Of a stretch of DNA of 13,120 bases, positions 7,622-13,120 are shown in pieces. Each line of letters begins with the position of its first letter. Position 1 is the first letter of the stretch. The stretch is from Sphingomonadaceae bacterium (GTDB lineage Bacteria; Pseudomonadota; Alphaproteobacteria; Sphingomonadales; Sphingomonadaceae), in assembly GCA_019245455.1 (NCBI GenBank), contig JAFARM010000056.1, positions 1 through 13,120 on the forward strand, written 5' to 3'. The position numbers and the translations under genes are program-made. Under the pieces are notes generated by a model, which made no database searches, was not told where the DNA came from, and saw nothing but the letters and a program-made list of their open reading frames with translations.

Positions 7622-8277
7622 CCGAGCATCCGCGCCACGTGCGGCATCACCTGGTGCGTGCCCGCGACGATCATCGACCCGGCGACATAGACGATGACGG
7701 CGAGGCCGACGTACGCGATCCAGCGGTTGCGTTCGATGACGCGGGCGACATAGTTCGCCGCGATCCCCATCACCGCGACCGAGAAAGCGAGGCCGACGAA
7801 CAGCACCGTCGGGTGGTCGCGCGCCGCGCCGGCCACGGCGAGCACGTTGTCGAGGCTCATCGACAGGTCGGTCAATGCCACCTGCAGCACGGCCTGCGCG
7901 ACGGTCTTCGGTGGTCGCGCCGCGGCTTCGGCTGCCGCGTGTCCCGTCCCGTCGGCGGCGGCATGGCCGGCGTTGCCGCGCCACAGCTCGCGGAACAGCT
8001 TCCACCCGACCCAGAGCAGCAGCAGCCCGCCGGCGAGCGTCAGGCCGACCACCTGCAGCAGCCGGGTCGCCAGCAGCGCGAAGCCGATCAGGAAGACGAG
8101 CGCCAGCGCGACGCCGATCGTCAGCACCCGCTTGCGCGCCGCCGCCGGCAGGCCGGCGGCGAGCGTGCCGAGGATGACGACGTTGTCGCCGGCGAGCATC
8201 AGGTCGATCAGGATGACCTGCCCGAGCGCGGCCAGCCCGCCCGGCGTCGCGATGTCGGCCAGGTTCAGACCGGTCAC
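7618..8277 (-). CDS. TerC-family integral membrane protein (YjbE/YkoY-like)
   Basis: This is a 219-aa inner-membrane protein of the TerC family. The two repeated acidic motifs that define the family are present: LIDLMLAGDNVVILG near the N-terminus and LTDLSMSLDNVLAVAG in the second half. About seven hydrophobic segments are visible, split by an Ala/His-containing cytoplasmic loop (GHAAADGTGHAAAEAAARPP). Known relatives take part in manganese efflux and, in Bacillus, in metallating exported enzymes; tellurite resistance is only the historical name. The GTG start at 8277 is supported by GGAGG 7 nt upstream and gives a family-like N-terminus ending just before the first helix. It is translationally coupled to the lysozyme-like gene. 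No other ter genes are nearby, so a role in metal handling is more likely than tellurite resistance. Confidence 0.88.
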   Translation of the reverse strand: MTGLNLADIATPGGLAALGQVILIDLMLAGDNVVILGTLAAGLPAAARKRVLTIGVALALVFLIGFALLATRLLQVVGLTLAGGLLLLWVGWKLFRELWRGNAGHAAADGTGHAAAEAAARPPKTVAQAVLQVALTDLSMSLDNVLAVAGAARDHPTVLFVGLAFSVAVMGIAANYVARVIERNRWIAYVGLAVIVYVAGSMIVAGTHQVMPHVARMLG

Positions 8278-8284
8278 GCCGTCG

Positions 8285-8289
8285 CCTCC
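8285..8289 (-). promoter_or_regulatory. Shine-Dalgarno that fixes the TerC start
   Basis: GGAGG on the minus strand ends 7 nt before the GTG at 8277. It selects this GTG although the frame is open much further upstream. Confidence 0.6.
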
Positions 8290-8306
8290 CCGCCCCGAGT
8301 CGGCCG

Positions 8307-8321
8307 CGCAACATTGTTGCG
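8307..8321. promoter_or_regulatory. 15-bp palindrome upstream of the TerC gene, candidate operator
   Basis: CGCAACA-T-TGTTGCG is a perfect 15-bp palindrome centred about 37 bp before the TerC start, in a locally AT-richer patch of an otherwise GC-rich 184-bp gap. Its size and place fit a repressor operator. The regulator is unknown, and no binding consensus was matched with confidence. The rest of the gap (8322-8461) shows nothing I can assign. Confidence 0.4.
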
Positions 8322-8461
8322 AAGTTGACAAAGGTCGTCCTGCGCACCCCCCCGCCTCTCCCCTCGCGCAAGGTTTCCGGCGGAGCGGGCGGTGGCGGCG
8401 GGGCGAAAGCGTGGCATCGCGCGACTCTGCGCATCGGAGGGGGTGTAGGACAGCATTTTCT

Positions 8462-9022
8462 TCACCGCCGGCGCAGCGCGGCGAACGGGCTGGCCCGCGC
8501 CGTGTCCGCCGCCGCCATCGCCGCCGCTTCCGCCTCGCTGATGACGAGGCCGGCGGCGGCGCGGTCGGCGTCGGCCCCGCGCGGATACGGATCGAGGGCG
8601 AGGCCGAGCGACTGCGCCACCGCCTCGCCCAGGTCGAGGGCGTCGCCGTCGAGCGGCAGGATGTCGAGGTCGGCATCCGACAGCTCGACCTCATCGCCCG
8701 ATGGGACCGCCGCGTCGCTGAAGATCAGGTCGATCGTCTCGTCGATGGCGAACGCTACCGGCTCAGCCGAGACGACGCACGCCTGCGCGCCGGCGGCGTG
8801 GAGCGGCCCGGCGACGCGGATGCCGGCGGCGTCGCGGTGGACGGTCAGCGTCGCTGTCAGCGCGTCGAGGGCGACGAGATCGAAGCGCGCCGCCAGCGCC
8901 GCCCGCTCGGTCGCGTCGGCGGCGACGACGACGGTTCGGCGCGCGACCCCGATCTCGTGCGCGCGGACGATGCGCGACATTTCGGGGCGCGATCGTTCGG
9001 GACGGGGCAGCTCAGGCGTCAC
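8462..9022 (-). CDS. YceD / DUF177 family protein
   Basis: This is a 186-aa soluble protein of the DUF177 (YceD) family, linked in E. coli and plants to 23S rRNA accumulation and usually placed near ribosomal or fatty-acid genes. Recognisable segments are ALAARFDLVALDALTATLTV (43-62), CVVSAEPVAFAIDETIDLIFS (82-102), the acidic block DILPLDGDALDLGEAVAQSL (120-139), LALDPYPR (141-148) and the family-type C-terminus SPFAALR. The CxxC-like zinc pair of the E. coli protein is not present, as is common in alphaproteobacteria. The GTG start at 9022 overlaps the stop of the upstream chaperone gene by 4 bp (GTGA). The plsX gene, which often follows in alphaproteobacteria, is absent: 184 bp of non-coding DNA and the TerC gene follow instead. 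Confidence 0.85.
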   Translation of the reverse strand: MTPELPRPERSRPEMSRIVRAHEIGVARRTVVVAADATERAALAARFDLVALDALTATLTVHRDAAGIRVAGPLHAAGAQACVVSAEPVAFAIDETIDLIFSDAAVPSGDEVELSDADLDILPLDGDALDLGEAVAQSLGLALDPYPRGADADRAAAGLVISEAEAAAMAAADTARASPFAALRRR

Positions 9023-9528
9023 AGGCGGCCGTCCTCGATGTCGGCGAGCGACCGCCGCGCCAGGGCGTCGGCCAGCGCCCGGACGCGCCGCACGCTCCAG
9101 TCGACGGCGGCGGGATCGACGGTTGCGCCGCGATACAGGTTGCGCCGCAGCGCCGCGGCGAGGTCGCCACCCGCCAACGCGTCGCGATACGCGCCGAGCC
9201 GTCCGCCGAGCGCGGCGATCATGTGCCCGACCTGCTTGCCTACCGTCGGATCGCCGATGCCGCGTTCGCGCAGGCTACCGTCCATGTCGGCGATGAAGCG
9301 GTCGGTGAGGTCGGCGCTCAGCTGCCGCGCCGGGTCGCCCTCGCGCTCGAGCCGCAGCAGGACGAGTGCGGCGACCAGCGCGACGGCGTCGAAGCGCCCG
9401 TCGATGGTGTCGGCGACGCCGCCGGCACGGTACCAGCCGGGGTCGCGCGCCGCAGCGACGATCGCGGCGTAGACGGCGTCGGCGGCGGGCGGGCTGTGCG
9501 GGCGGAACAGGCGGGCGAGGAAGGTCAC
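9019..9528 (-). CDS. Ubiquinol-cytochrome c chaperone family protein (CBP3-like)
   Basis: This is a 169-aa protein of the ubiquinol-cytochrome c chaperone family, related to mitochondrial Cbp3, which assists cytochrome b and complex III assembly at the inner membrane. Family features are WYRAGGVADTIDGRFDAVALVAALVLLRL (residues 31-59), the DLTDRFIADMDGSLRERGIGDPTVGKQV block (73-100) and MIAALGGRLGAYRDAL (103-118). The start is the GTG at 9528, with an AAGG 9 nt upstream, a weak ribosome-binding site. It overlaps yceD by 4 bp and is divergent from bamE. This bamE / CBP3-like / DUF177 arrangement is widely conserved in alphaproteobacteria, which supports all three assignments. Confidence 0.87.
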   Translation of the reverse strand: MTFLARLFRPHSPPAADAVYAAIVAAARDPGWYRAGGVADTIDGRFDAVALVAALVLLRLEREGDPARQLSADLTDRFIADMDGSLRERGIGDPTVGKQVGHMIAALGGRLGAYRDALAGGDLAAALRRNLYRGATVDPAAVDWSVRRVRALADALARRSLADIEDGRL

Positions 9529-9538
9529 GGGCGAAGCC

Positions 9539-9566
9539 TTGTCGCAAGGTGCGTTCTTCGCATATT
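9539..9566 (+). promoter_or_regulatory. Possible bamE promoter
   Basis: TTGTCG (9539-9544) and CATATT (9561-9566) are 16 bp apart and each match four of six consensus positions of a housekeeping promoter. They would start transcription about 50 bp before bamE, in the only AT-richer patch between the divergent genes. The match is modest. Confidence 0.3.
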
Positions 9567-9609
9567 GAGGCGAAGCCCGCCCGGCGCAACAACGCCCGTC
9601 GCCGCGGCC

Positions 9610-9615
9610 GAGGAG
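9610..9615 (+). promoter_or_regulatory. Strong Shine-Dalgarno of bamE
   Basis: GAGGAG lies 6 nt before the ATG at 9622 and fixes the start of the lipoprotein, although the frame is open well upstream. Confidence 0.7.
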
Positions 9616-9621
9616 TTATCG

Positions 9622-10101
9622 ATGCGTGCCACCTTCCTTCTGACCGCCGCCGCGCTCGCCGCTGCCGGCTGTTCGACGATCAAGCAGAACCAGGGCTATA
9701 TCGTCGACGCGCCGCTGCTCGCCTCGGTCCAGCCGGGGGTCGACAACAAGAGCTCGGTCGAAAAGACGCTCGGCCGCCCGACCTTCGGCGCCGAGTTCGA
9801 CGCCAACGAATGGTATTACGTCTCGCGCAACACGCGCCAGATCGCCTTCCTCCAGCCCAAGGCGCAGACGCAGGCGATCACCAAGATCACCTTCGACGGC
9901 AAGGGCAATGTCGCCAAGGTCGAGACGCGCGGGCTCGAGCTCGCCGAGAACATCCACCCGGTCCGCGACAAGACGGCGACGCTCGGGCGCAAGCAGGGCC
10001 TGCTCGAGGACATCTTCGGCGGCGTCGGCGCGCTGGGGTCGGGCGCGGTCCAGAACGATTCGGCCGGCGGTACGCAGACGGGCCGCGACGGGCCGCGATG
10101 A
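9622..10101 (+). CDS. bamE: Outer membrane assembly lipoprotein BamE (SmpA/OmlA)
   Basis: This is a 159-aa lipoprotein of the SmpA/OmlA family, the BamE subunit of the BAM complex that inserts beta-barrel proteins into the outer membrane. The signal peptide ends in a lipobox, ALAAAGC, with the lipidated C17. The domain runs from about residue 30: VQPGVDNKSSVEKTLGRPTF, then WYYVSRNTRQIAFLQPKAQTQAITKITFDGKGNVAKVE, which is the conserved core. A longer Gly-rich C-terminal tail (residues 125-159), as in other alphaproteobacterial members, follows. The start is set by GAGGAG 6 nt upstream. It is divergent from the CBP3-like gene, as in related genomes. Downstream lies a repeat-rich stretch with no obvious poly-T terminator. 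Confidence 0.92.
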   Translation: MRATFLLTAAALAAAGCSTIKQNQGYIVDAPLLASVQPGVDNKSSVEKTLGRPTFGAEFDANEWYYVSRNTRQIAFLQPKAQTQAITKITFDGKGNVAKVETRGLELAENIHPVRDKTATLGRKQGLLEDIFGGVGALGSGAVQNDSAGGTQTGRDGPR

Positions 10102-10162
10102 CGCGCGGTCGCGCGTAGCGGCGTCGGCGCTCGTCGCCGCCAGACGGCGCGCAACCTCGTTC

Positions 10163-10190
10163 CGTCATACCCGCGAACGCGGGGTCCATC
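10163..10190 (+). repeat. Diverged copy of the CGTCATCCCCGC hairpin repeat
   Basis: CGTCATACCCGCGAACGCGG and the following TCCATC match the repeat at 10226 with a few changes. It forms its own short hairpin (CCGCG-AA-CGCGG). It is the outermost, most decayed copy in this cluster. Confidence 0.6.
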
Positions 10191-10225
10191 GCTGGTGGCG
10201 CGCGATCGTGGACTCCCGCTCATGC

Positions 10226-10337
10226 CGTCATCCCCGCGAAAGCGGGGACCCATCTCCGGAGCATCGCCCGTTGGCACCGGTTCCTCACCACCGATGCACG
10301 GCTGGAGATGGGAGTCCCCGCGTTCGCGGGGATGACG
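10226..10337. repeat. Inverted pair of CGTCATCCCCGC repeats (REP-like)
   Basis: The left arm (10226-10257) begins CGTCATCCCCGCGAAAGCGG, continuing to ACCCATCTCC. The right arm (10304-10337) is its reverse complement apart from one substitution and a 2-nt insertion. The 46 nt between arms show no gene. Each arm also folds on itself (CCCCGC/GCGGGG). I recognise this as a dispersed intergenic element seen in sphingomonads and other alphaproteobacteria; the same element recurs at 12098-12210. Confidence 0.85.
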
Positions 10338-10551
10338 GCACGGCGAGCGGCTTCGCCTCAAGGCGGCGGGCGCCGACCAGGTGATCGGTGCGCAGAGCGT
10401 CCGCTTTCCGACGATGGTCAAGCCGGACGCCGTCGAGACCACGGGCAACCCGCATATCGAGGCGGCGTGGTTCGACGGCGGCCTGCGCGCGGCGCTGAAG
10501 GACGCGAAGCTGCACAGCGGCGCCACCGCCTGCCGGTCGTCATCGGGCATG
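10336..10551 (+). pseudogene. Unidentified coding-like gene fragment between repeats
   Basis: The plus frame read from 10336 gives GERLRLKAAGADQVIGAQSV, then about 45 more residues including RFPTMVKPDAVETTGNPHIE and AAWFDGGLRAALKDAKLHSG. From 10381 to about 10530 nearly every third codon position is G or C (three exceptions in about 50 codons), which is a strong coding signature. The frame is cut off on the left by a TGA (10333-10335) inside the repeat arm, and on the right it runs into the second hairpin repeat. No ribosome-binding site precedes the only candidate start (GTG at 10381). I do not recognise the family. I read it as the remnant of a gene, although a very short real protein from 10381 to 10644 cannot be ruled out. 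Confidence 0.45.
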
Positions 10552-10618
10552 GTGCTTCGACAGGCTCAGCATGAGCGGAGAAGGGTTTGGTCCGCTCATG
10601 CTGAGCTTGTCGAAGCAC
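10552..10618. repeat. Second hairpin repeat family (GTGCTTCGACA), possible terminator
   Basis: The 28-nt arms at 10552-10579 (starts GTGCTTCGACAGGCTCAGCA) and 10591-10618 are inverted copies with a single mismatch, separated by 11 nt. The element is a familiar dispersed intergenic hairpin, unrelated in sequence to the CGTCATCCCCGC repeats. Lying 17 bp past the thiL stop, it can act as a terminator or 3'-end stabiliser of that operon. No T-run follows. Confidence 0.85.
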
Positions 10619-10634
10619 GGTCCATCCTGACGCG

Positions 10635-11564
10635 TCAGAGCTGATGCTCCCATCCCAACCGCTCGGGCACGATCACCGCGCCGTTCGTCCCGACCACCGT
10701 CAGCCCCGCCCCCGCCGCGACCGCGCCCACCCGCGTGCACCCCGCCGGCGGCTCGATCCCGTCCGGCAGCGTGAACAGCAGCGCATAGTCGTCCCCCGCC
10801 GTCGCCAGCGCGAGCCGTCCGGCGTCGCCCGCCGCCACCCGCGCCGCCGCCGCCGGCGACACCGGCACGCGGCCCAGCTCGACCGTCACCGCGACCCCGC
10901 TCGCCGCCGCGAGGCGGCCGGCGTCGATCAACAGGCCGTCCGACACGTCCATCGCCGCCGTCGCCCGCCCGACCAGCGCCTGGCCGAGCGCCAGCTGCGG
11001 CTCCGGCCGGCGGAAGCGGGCGAGCAGCGCCTTGTCGAACGGCGCTTCGCCGCGCGCGACCGCCAGGCCCAGCCCGGCGTCGCCGATTGGGCCGCTGACC
11101 CACAGCCCGTCACCGGGCTTCGCGCCGGCGCGCGACAGCGCCGTCCCCGGCTCGACCGTGCCCACCGCCGTCAGCCCGAGCACCGCCGCCGCCAGCCCCG
11201 ACACCGTGTCGCCGCCCCACAGCGCGACATTCCACCGCTCCAGCCCGCGCGCGAGCCCGGCGGCGAACGCCGTCAGCCACGCCGCGTCTTCGGCCGCGCT
11301 CATCCCAAGCCCGAGCAGCACGCCCGCCGGTCGCGCCCCCATCGCGGCGAGGTCGGACAGGTTGACCGCGAGCAGCTTCCACGCGACGTCGGACGGCGGA
11401 TCGCCCGGCAGATAGTGGACGCCGGCCGCCAGCACGTCGTGGGTCAGCACCAGCTCGCGCCCGAGCGGCGGCGCGAACACCGCGGCGTCGTCGGCCAGCC
11501 CACGCGCCGCCGGGGCCGTCGCCAGCGGCGCGAGCAGCCGCGCGATCAGGTCGCGCTCACGCAC
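10635..11564 (-). CDS. thiL: Thiamine-monophosphate kinase ThiL
   Basis: This 309-aa cytoplasmic enzyme phosphorylates thiamine monophosphate with ATP to thiamine diphosphate, the last step of the pathway. It has the PurM-like kinase fold motifs: GLADDAAVF (D25, D26), LTHDVLAAGVHYL (D43, H50), AVNLSDLAAMGARP (67-80), WGGDTVSG (D119), AMDVSDGLLIDAGRLA (D206, D209), and GDDYALLFTLP (D258, D259, Y260). Length is near the usual 310-330. The GTG start at 11564 gives the family-type beginning RERDLIARL and overlaps the end of nusB by 8 bp, so translation is probably coupled. nusB-thiL is a common pair in alphaproteobacteria. It ends next to a hairpin repeat. Confidence 0.95.
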   Translation of the reverse strand: MRERDLIARLLAPLATAPAARGLADDAAVFAPPLGRELVLTHDVLAAGVHYLPGDPPSDVAWKLLAVNLSDLAAMGARPAGVLLGLGMSAAEDAAWLTAFAAGLARGLERWNVALWGGDTVSGLAAAVLGLTAVGTVEPGTALSRAGAKPGDGLWVSGPIGDAGLGLAVARGEAPFDKALLARFRRPEPQLALGQALVGRATAAMDVSDGLLIDAGRLAAASGVAVTVELGRVPVSPAAAARVAAGDAGRLALATAGDDYALLFTLPDGIEPPAGCTRVGAVAAGAGLTVVGTNGAVIVPERLGWEHQL

Positions 11565-12045
11565 CCGCAGCGTCGGCGTCGGCGCGCGCGGCCTTGGCGA
11601 CGGCGTCGAGCAGGCCGTTGACGAACCCCGTCTCGCGCGCGTCGTAGAAGGCGTGGGCGACGTCGAGATATTCGTCGATGACCGTCGCCGTCGGCACGTC
11701 GGGGCGCGCGATCAGCTCGTAGACGCCGGCGCGGAGCACCCCGCGCAGCGGCCGGTCGAGCCGGTCGATCGCCCAGCCCTGCGCCAGGTTGGCGGCGATC
11801 AGCGCGTCGATCTCCGACGCGCGCGCGGCGACGCCGGCGACGAGATCGTCGAAGAACGGCGCATCGGCGGGTTTGTACTCGGCATCCTCGATCGTCGCGC
11901 CCAGCCGGTGGTTGTGGAACTCGTGGAGCAGGCCCGGCACCGTCCCGCCGGCCATCTCGCGCTGATAGAGCGCCTGCACCGCCGCCAGCCGCGCCGCCGA
12001 GCGCGCGTTTCCGGTCCGCGCCTTCTTCGCCTTGGTTTTCGCCAT
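11557..12045 (-). CDS. nusB: Transcription antitermination factor NusB
   Basis: This 162-aa RNA-binding protein is the NusB subunit of the antitermination complex, which with NusE (S10) binds boxA of rRNA leaders. It has a basic N-terminus (MAKTKAKKARTGNARSAAR), the first helix ARLAAVQALYQREMAG (18-33), the region FFDDLVAGVAARASEIDALI, and the conserved core LRGVLRAGVYELIARPDVPTATVIDEYLDVAHAFYDARETGFVNGLLDAVA (residues 104-153). The ATG at 12045 gives a normal length; no clear Shine-Dalgarno precedes it. In many alphaproteobacteria ribH lies just upstream, but here the upstream DNA is an inverted repeat pair and then an aspartic protease gene. Confidence 0.95.
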   Translation of the reverse strand: MAKTKAKKARTGNARSAARLAAVQALYQREMAGGTVPGLLHEFHNHRLGATIEDAEYKPADAPFFDDLVAGVAARASEIDALIAANLAQGWAIDRLDRPLRGVLRAGVYELIARPDVPTATVIDEYLDVAHAFYDARETGFVNGLLDAVAKAARADADAAGA

Positions 12046-12097
12046 GGCGCGGATGTAGCGGCGCGGACCGGCGATGTCACCCTCATGGCCCCTTTAC

Positions 12098-12210
12098 CGT
12101 CATCCCCGCACAAGCGGGGACCCATCCCCCGCCGTCGGATGTGTGGCGAAGGCGCACGTCGCACCGGTACGGATCGCCGGAGATGGGTCCCCGCCTTCGC
12201 GGGGATGACA
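12098..12210. repeat. Inverted pair of CGTCATCCCCGC repeats upstream of nusB
   Basis: The left arm at 12098-12126 (CGTCATCCCCGCACAAGCGG, then GGACCCATC) and the right arm at 12182-12210 are reverse complements with four mismatches, three of them in the small loop and one at the outer end. They are separated by 55 nt with no gene. This is the same element and arrangement as at 10226-10337. It fills most of the gap between the protease gene and nusB and may separate their transcripts. Confidence 0.85.
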
Positions 12211-12216
12211 AGCGGA

Positions 12217-13120
12217 CTATCGCCGCAGCGTGAACCGCACCCGCCGCCCGCGGAAGTCGAGCGCCACCCGGCGGAACGCCTGCAGCACGTCGGTGCCGAT
12301 CAAGAGCGCCGGCGCCTTGTCGAGCCCGAACAGGCGGAACGGCGGCGCGTCGGCGAAGGCGACGTTGACATTGCTCAGCGTCAGCCCGCCCAGCCGGATC
12401 GCCGACGTCGTCGCCAGGTTCGCCTCCAGCGTCGCGCCGGTGACGCTGGTCAGCGTGATCGTGCGCGGCCGGTCGTCCGCCCGTCGGCCGATGACGCGCG
12501 CCTGGAGGGCGAGGTTGCCCATCGTGATCTCCGACCCCGTGTCGATGACGGCGTAGATCGGCACGCCGTTGACGCTCGCCGCGGTCAGGATCAGCTGCCC
12601 CTTGCGCCGCCGGGCGACGACGACGATCTCGTCGCGTCCGCCGACCGTCTCCGGCCGCCTCGCGTCCTGGACGGTGATCGTCTTCTTGTCGAAGTCGAGG
12701 AGCAGCCGCTGGTCGACCAGCGCGTCGATGCCGACGATGCCCTGCGCGCCGAGGAAGCGTTCGGGCAGCGCGGGGGCGGCGATGTCGGGGATGACGCTCT
12801 GGCCGAGCGTCAGGCTGTCGAGCCGAACCGTCCCGACGCGCGCCGCGCCGGCCATGCCCTGCAGCTTGACGACATGGCCGGGCGGCAGCTTGAGCTGATC
12901 GGCCAGCCCCGCGCCGATGACCGAGCGGTCGGCCCCGGAGTCGACCAGAAAGCGGAACGGCCCCTGCCCGTCGACGCGGACGAGAATGAACATCCGCGAC
13001 TTGACCTGCTCGGCGGCAAGGGGATCGCCGGCGACCTCGAGGCTGTTGTCGACGACTGCCGGCGGAATGGTCGGGACGACCGCCGGCTCGATCACCGGCG
13101 GGGCCGCGGCGGCCGCCGCC
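12217..13120 (-). CDS. Two-lobed retropepsin-like aspartic protease (5' end outside the window)
   Basis: This encodes an aspartic protease of clan AA with two retropepsin-like halves in one chain. Numbering from the GTG at 13095, the first lobe has FLVDSGADRSVIG (catalytic D52) and GIVGIDAL (119-126). The second has AVIDTGSEITMGN (D185) and LLIGTDVLQAF (264-274). Each lobe therefore has its own D-[ST]-G triad and the hydrophobic-Gly flap-end motif, so the active site can form within one molecule. The frame stays open past that GTG to the window edge, reading AAAAAAPPVIEPAVVPTIPP, which looks like the end of a signal peptide and a Pro/Val-rich linker. The real start therefore lies beyond 13120, and the protein is probably exported. 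Substrate is unknown. A repeat pair follows its stop. Confidence 0.85.
   Translation of the reverse strand, partial: AAAAAAPPVIEPAVVPTIPPAVVDNSLEVAGDPLAAEQVKSRMFILVRVDGQGPFRFLVDSGADRSVIGAGLADQLKLPPGHVVKLQGMAGAARVGTVRLDSLTLGQSVIPDIAAPALPERFLGAQGIVGIDALVDQRLLLDFDKKTITVQDARRPETVGGRDEIVVVARRRKGQLILTAASVNGVPIYAVIDTGSEITMGNLALQARVIGRRADDRPRTITLTSVTGATLEANLATTSAIRLGGLTLSNVNVAFADAPPFRLFGLDKAPALLIGTDVLQAFRRVALDFRGRRVRFTLRR

Noticed and set aside
8278..8461. yybP-ykoY manganese riboswitch before terC
   Set aside because: The conserved loop sequences could not be found by eye; a covariance search would settle it.
8274..8465. Small minus-strand frame overlapping the yceD stop (GTG at 8465, 63 codons)
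   Set aside because: No ribosome-binding site of its own, Arg-rich low-complexity product, no recognisable family; it spans the likely terC control region.
9530..9577. Direct repeat GGCGAAGCC at 9530 and 9569 between the CBP3-like gene and bamE
   Set aside because: Nine bases of GC-rich sequence repeated once is within chance, and one copy lies at the edge of the chaperone start.
10163..10618. CRISPR array from the clustered repeats
   Set aside because: The repeats are inverted pairs of self-complementary hairpins, not evenly spaced direct repeats with unique spacers.

Overview
The window is a GC-rich (roughly 70% by eye) piece of bacterial chromosome, most likely from an alphaproteobacterium of the Sphingomonadales. 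The grounds are the bamE / CBP3-like chaperone / YceD cluster, a PEP-CTERM protein with the PEPxxW sorting tail common in sphingomonads, many GTG starts with 4-bp ATGA/GTGA overlaps, and dispersed hairpin repeats with the CGTCATCCCCGC core. Taxonomy is inferred from these traits; no rRNA or tRNA gene is present.

Layout. Bases 33-3256 (+): a family-5 uracil-DNA glycosylase, a MerC-domain membrane protein overlapping it by 4 bp, then an exported prolyl oligopeptidase-family peptidase. A hairpin spanning the peptidase stop lies between it and the convergent PEP-CTERM gene (3277-4275, -). A 177-bp region separates that gene from a divergent two-component pair (4453-6758, +): a NarL/LuxR-type response regulator translationally coupled to a membrane hybrid histidine kinase. 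The kinase stop overlaps the stop of a convergent lysozyme-like gene (6755-7621, -), which is itself ATGA-coupled to a TerC-family membrane protein (7618-8277, -). A 184-bp gap with a 15-bp palindrome follows. Next come the conserved housekeeping genes yceD (DUF177) and the ubiquinol-cytochrome c chaperone-like gene (8462-9528, -), divergent from bamE (9622-10101, +).

Bases 10102-10634 hold two families of intergenic hairpin repeats, with a short unidentified coding-like fragment trapped between them. On the minus strand follow thiL and nusB (10635-12045, overlapping by 8 bp), another inverted repeat pair, and a two-lobed retropepsin-like aspartic protease that runs off the right edge.

Functionally the window is mainly envelope and housekeeping: outer-membrane assembly (BamE), respiratory complex III assembly (CBP3-like), rRNA/ribosome functions (YceD, NusB), thiamine diphosphate synthesis (ThiL), DNA repair (UDG), and several exported or membrane proteins. 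There is no mobile element, CRISPR array or clear defence island. The least explained parts are the TerC/lysozyme-like couple, the two-component system facing a PEP-CTERM gene, the bilobed protease and the orphan gene fragment between repeats.
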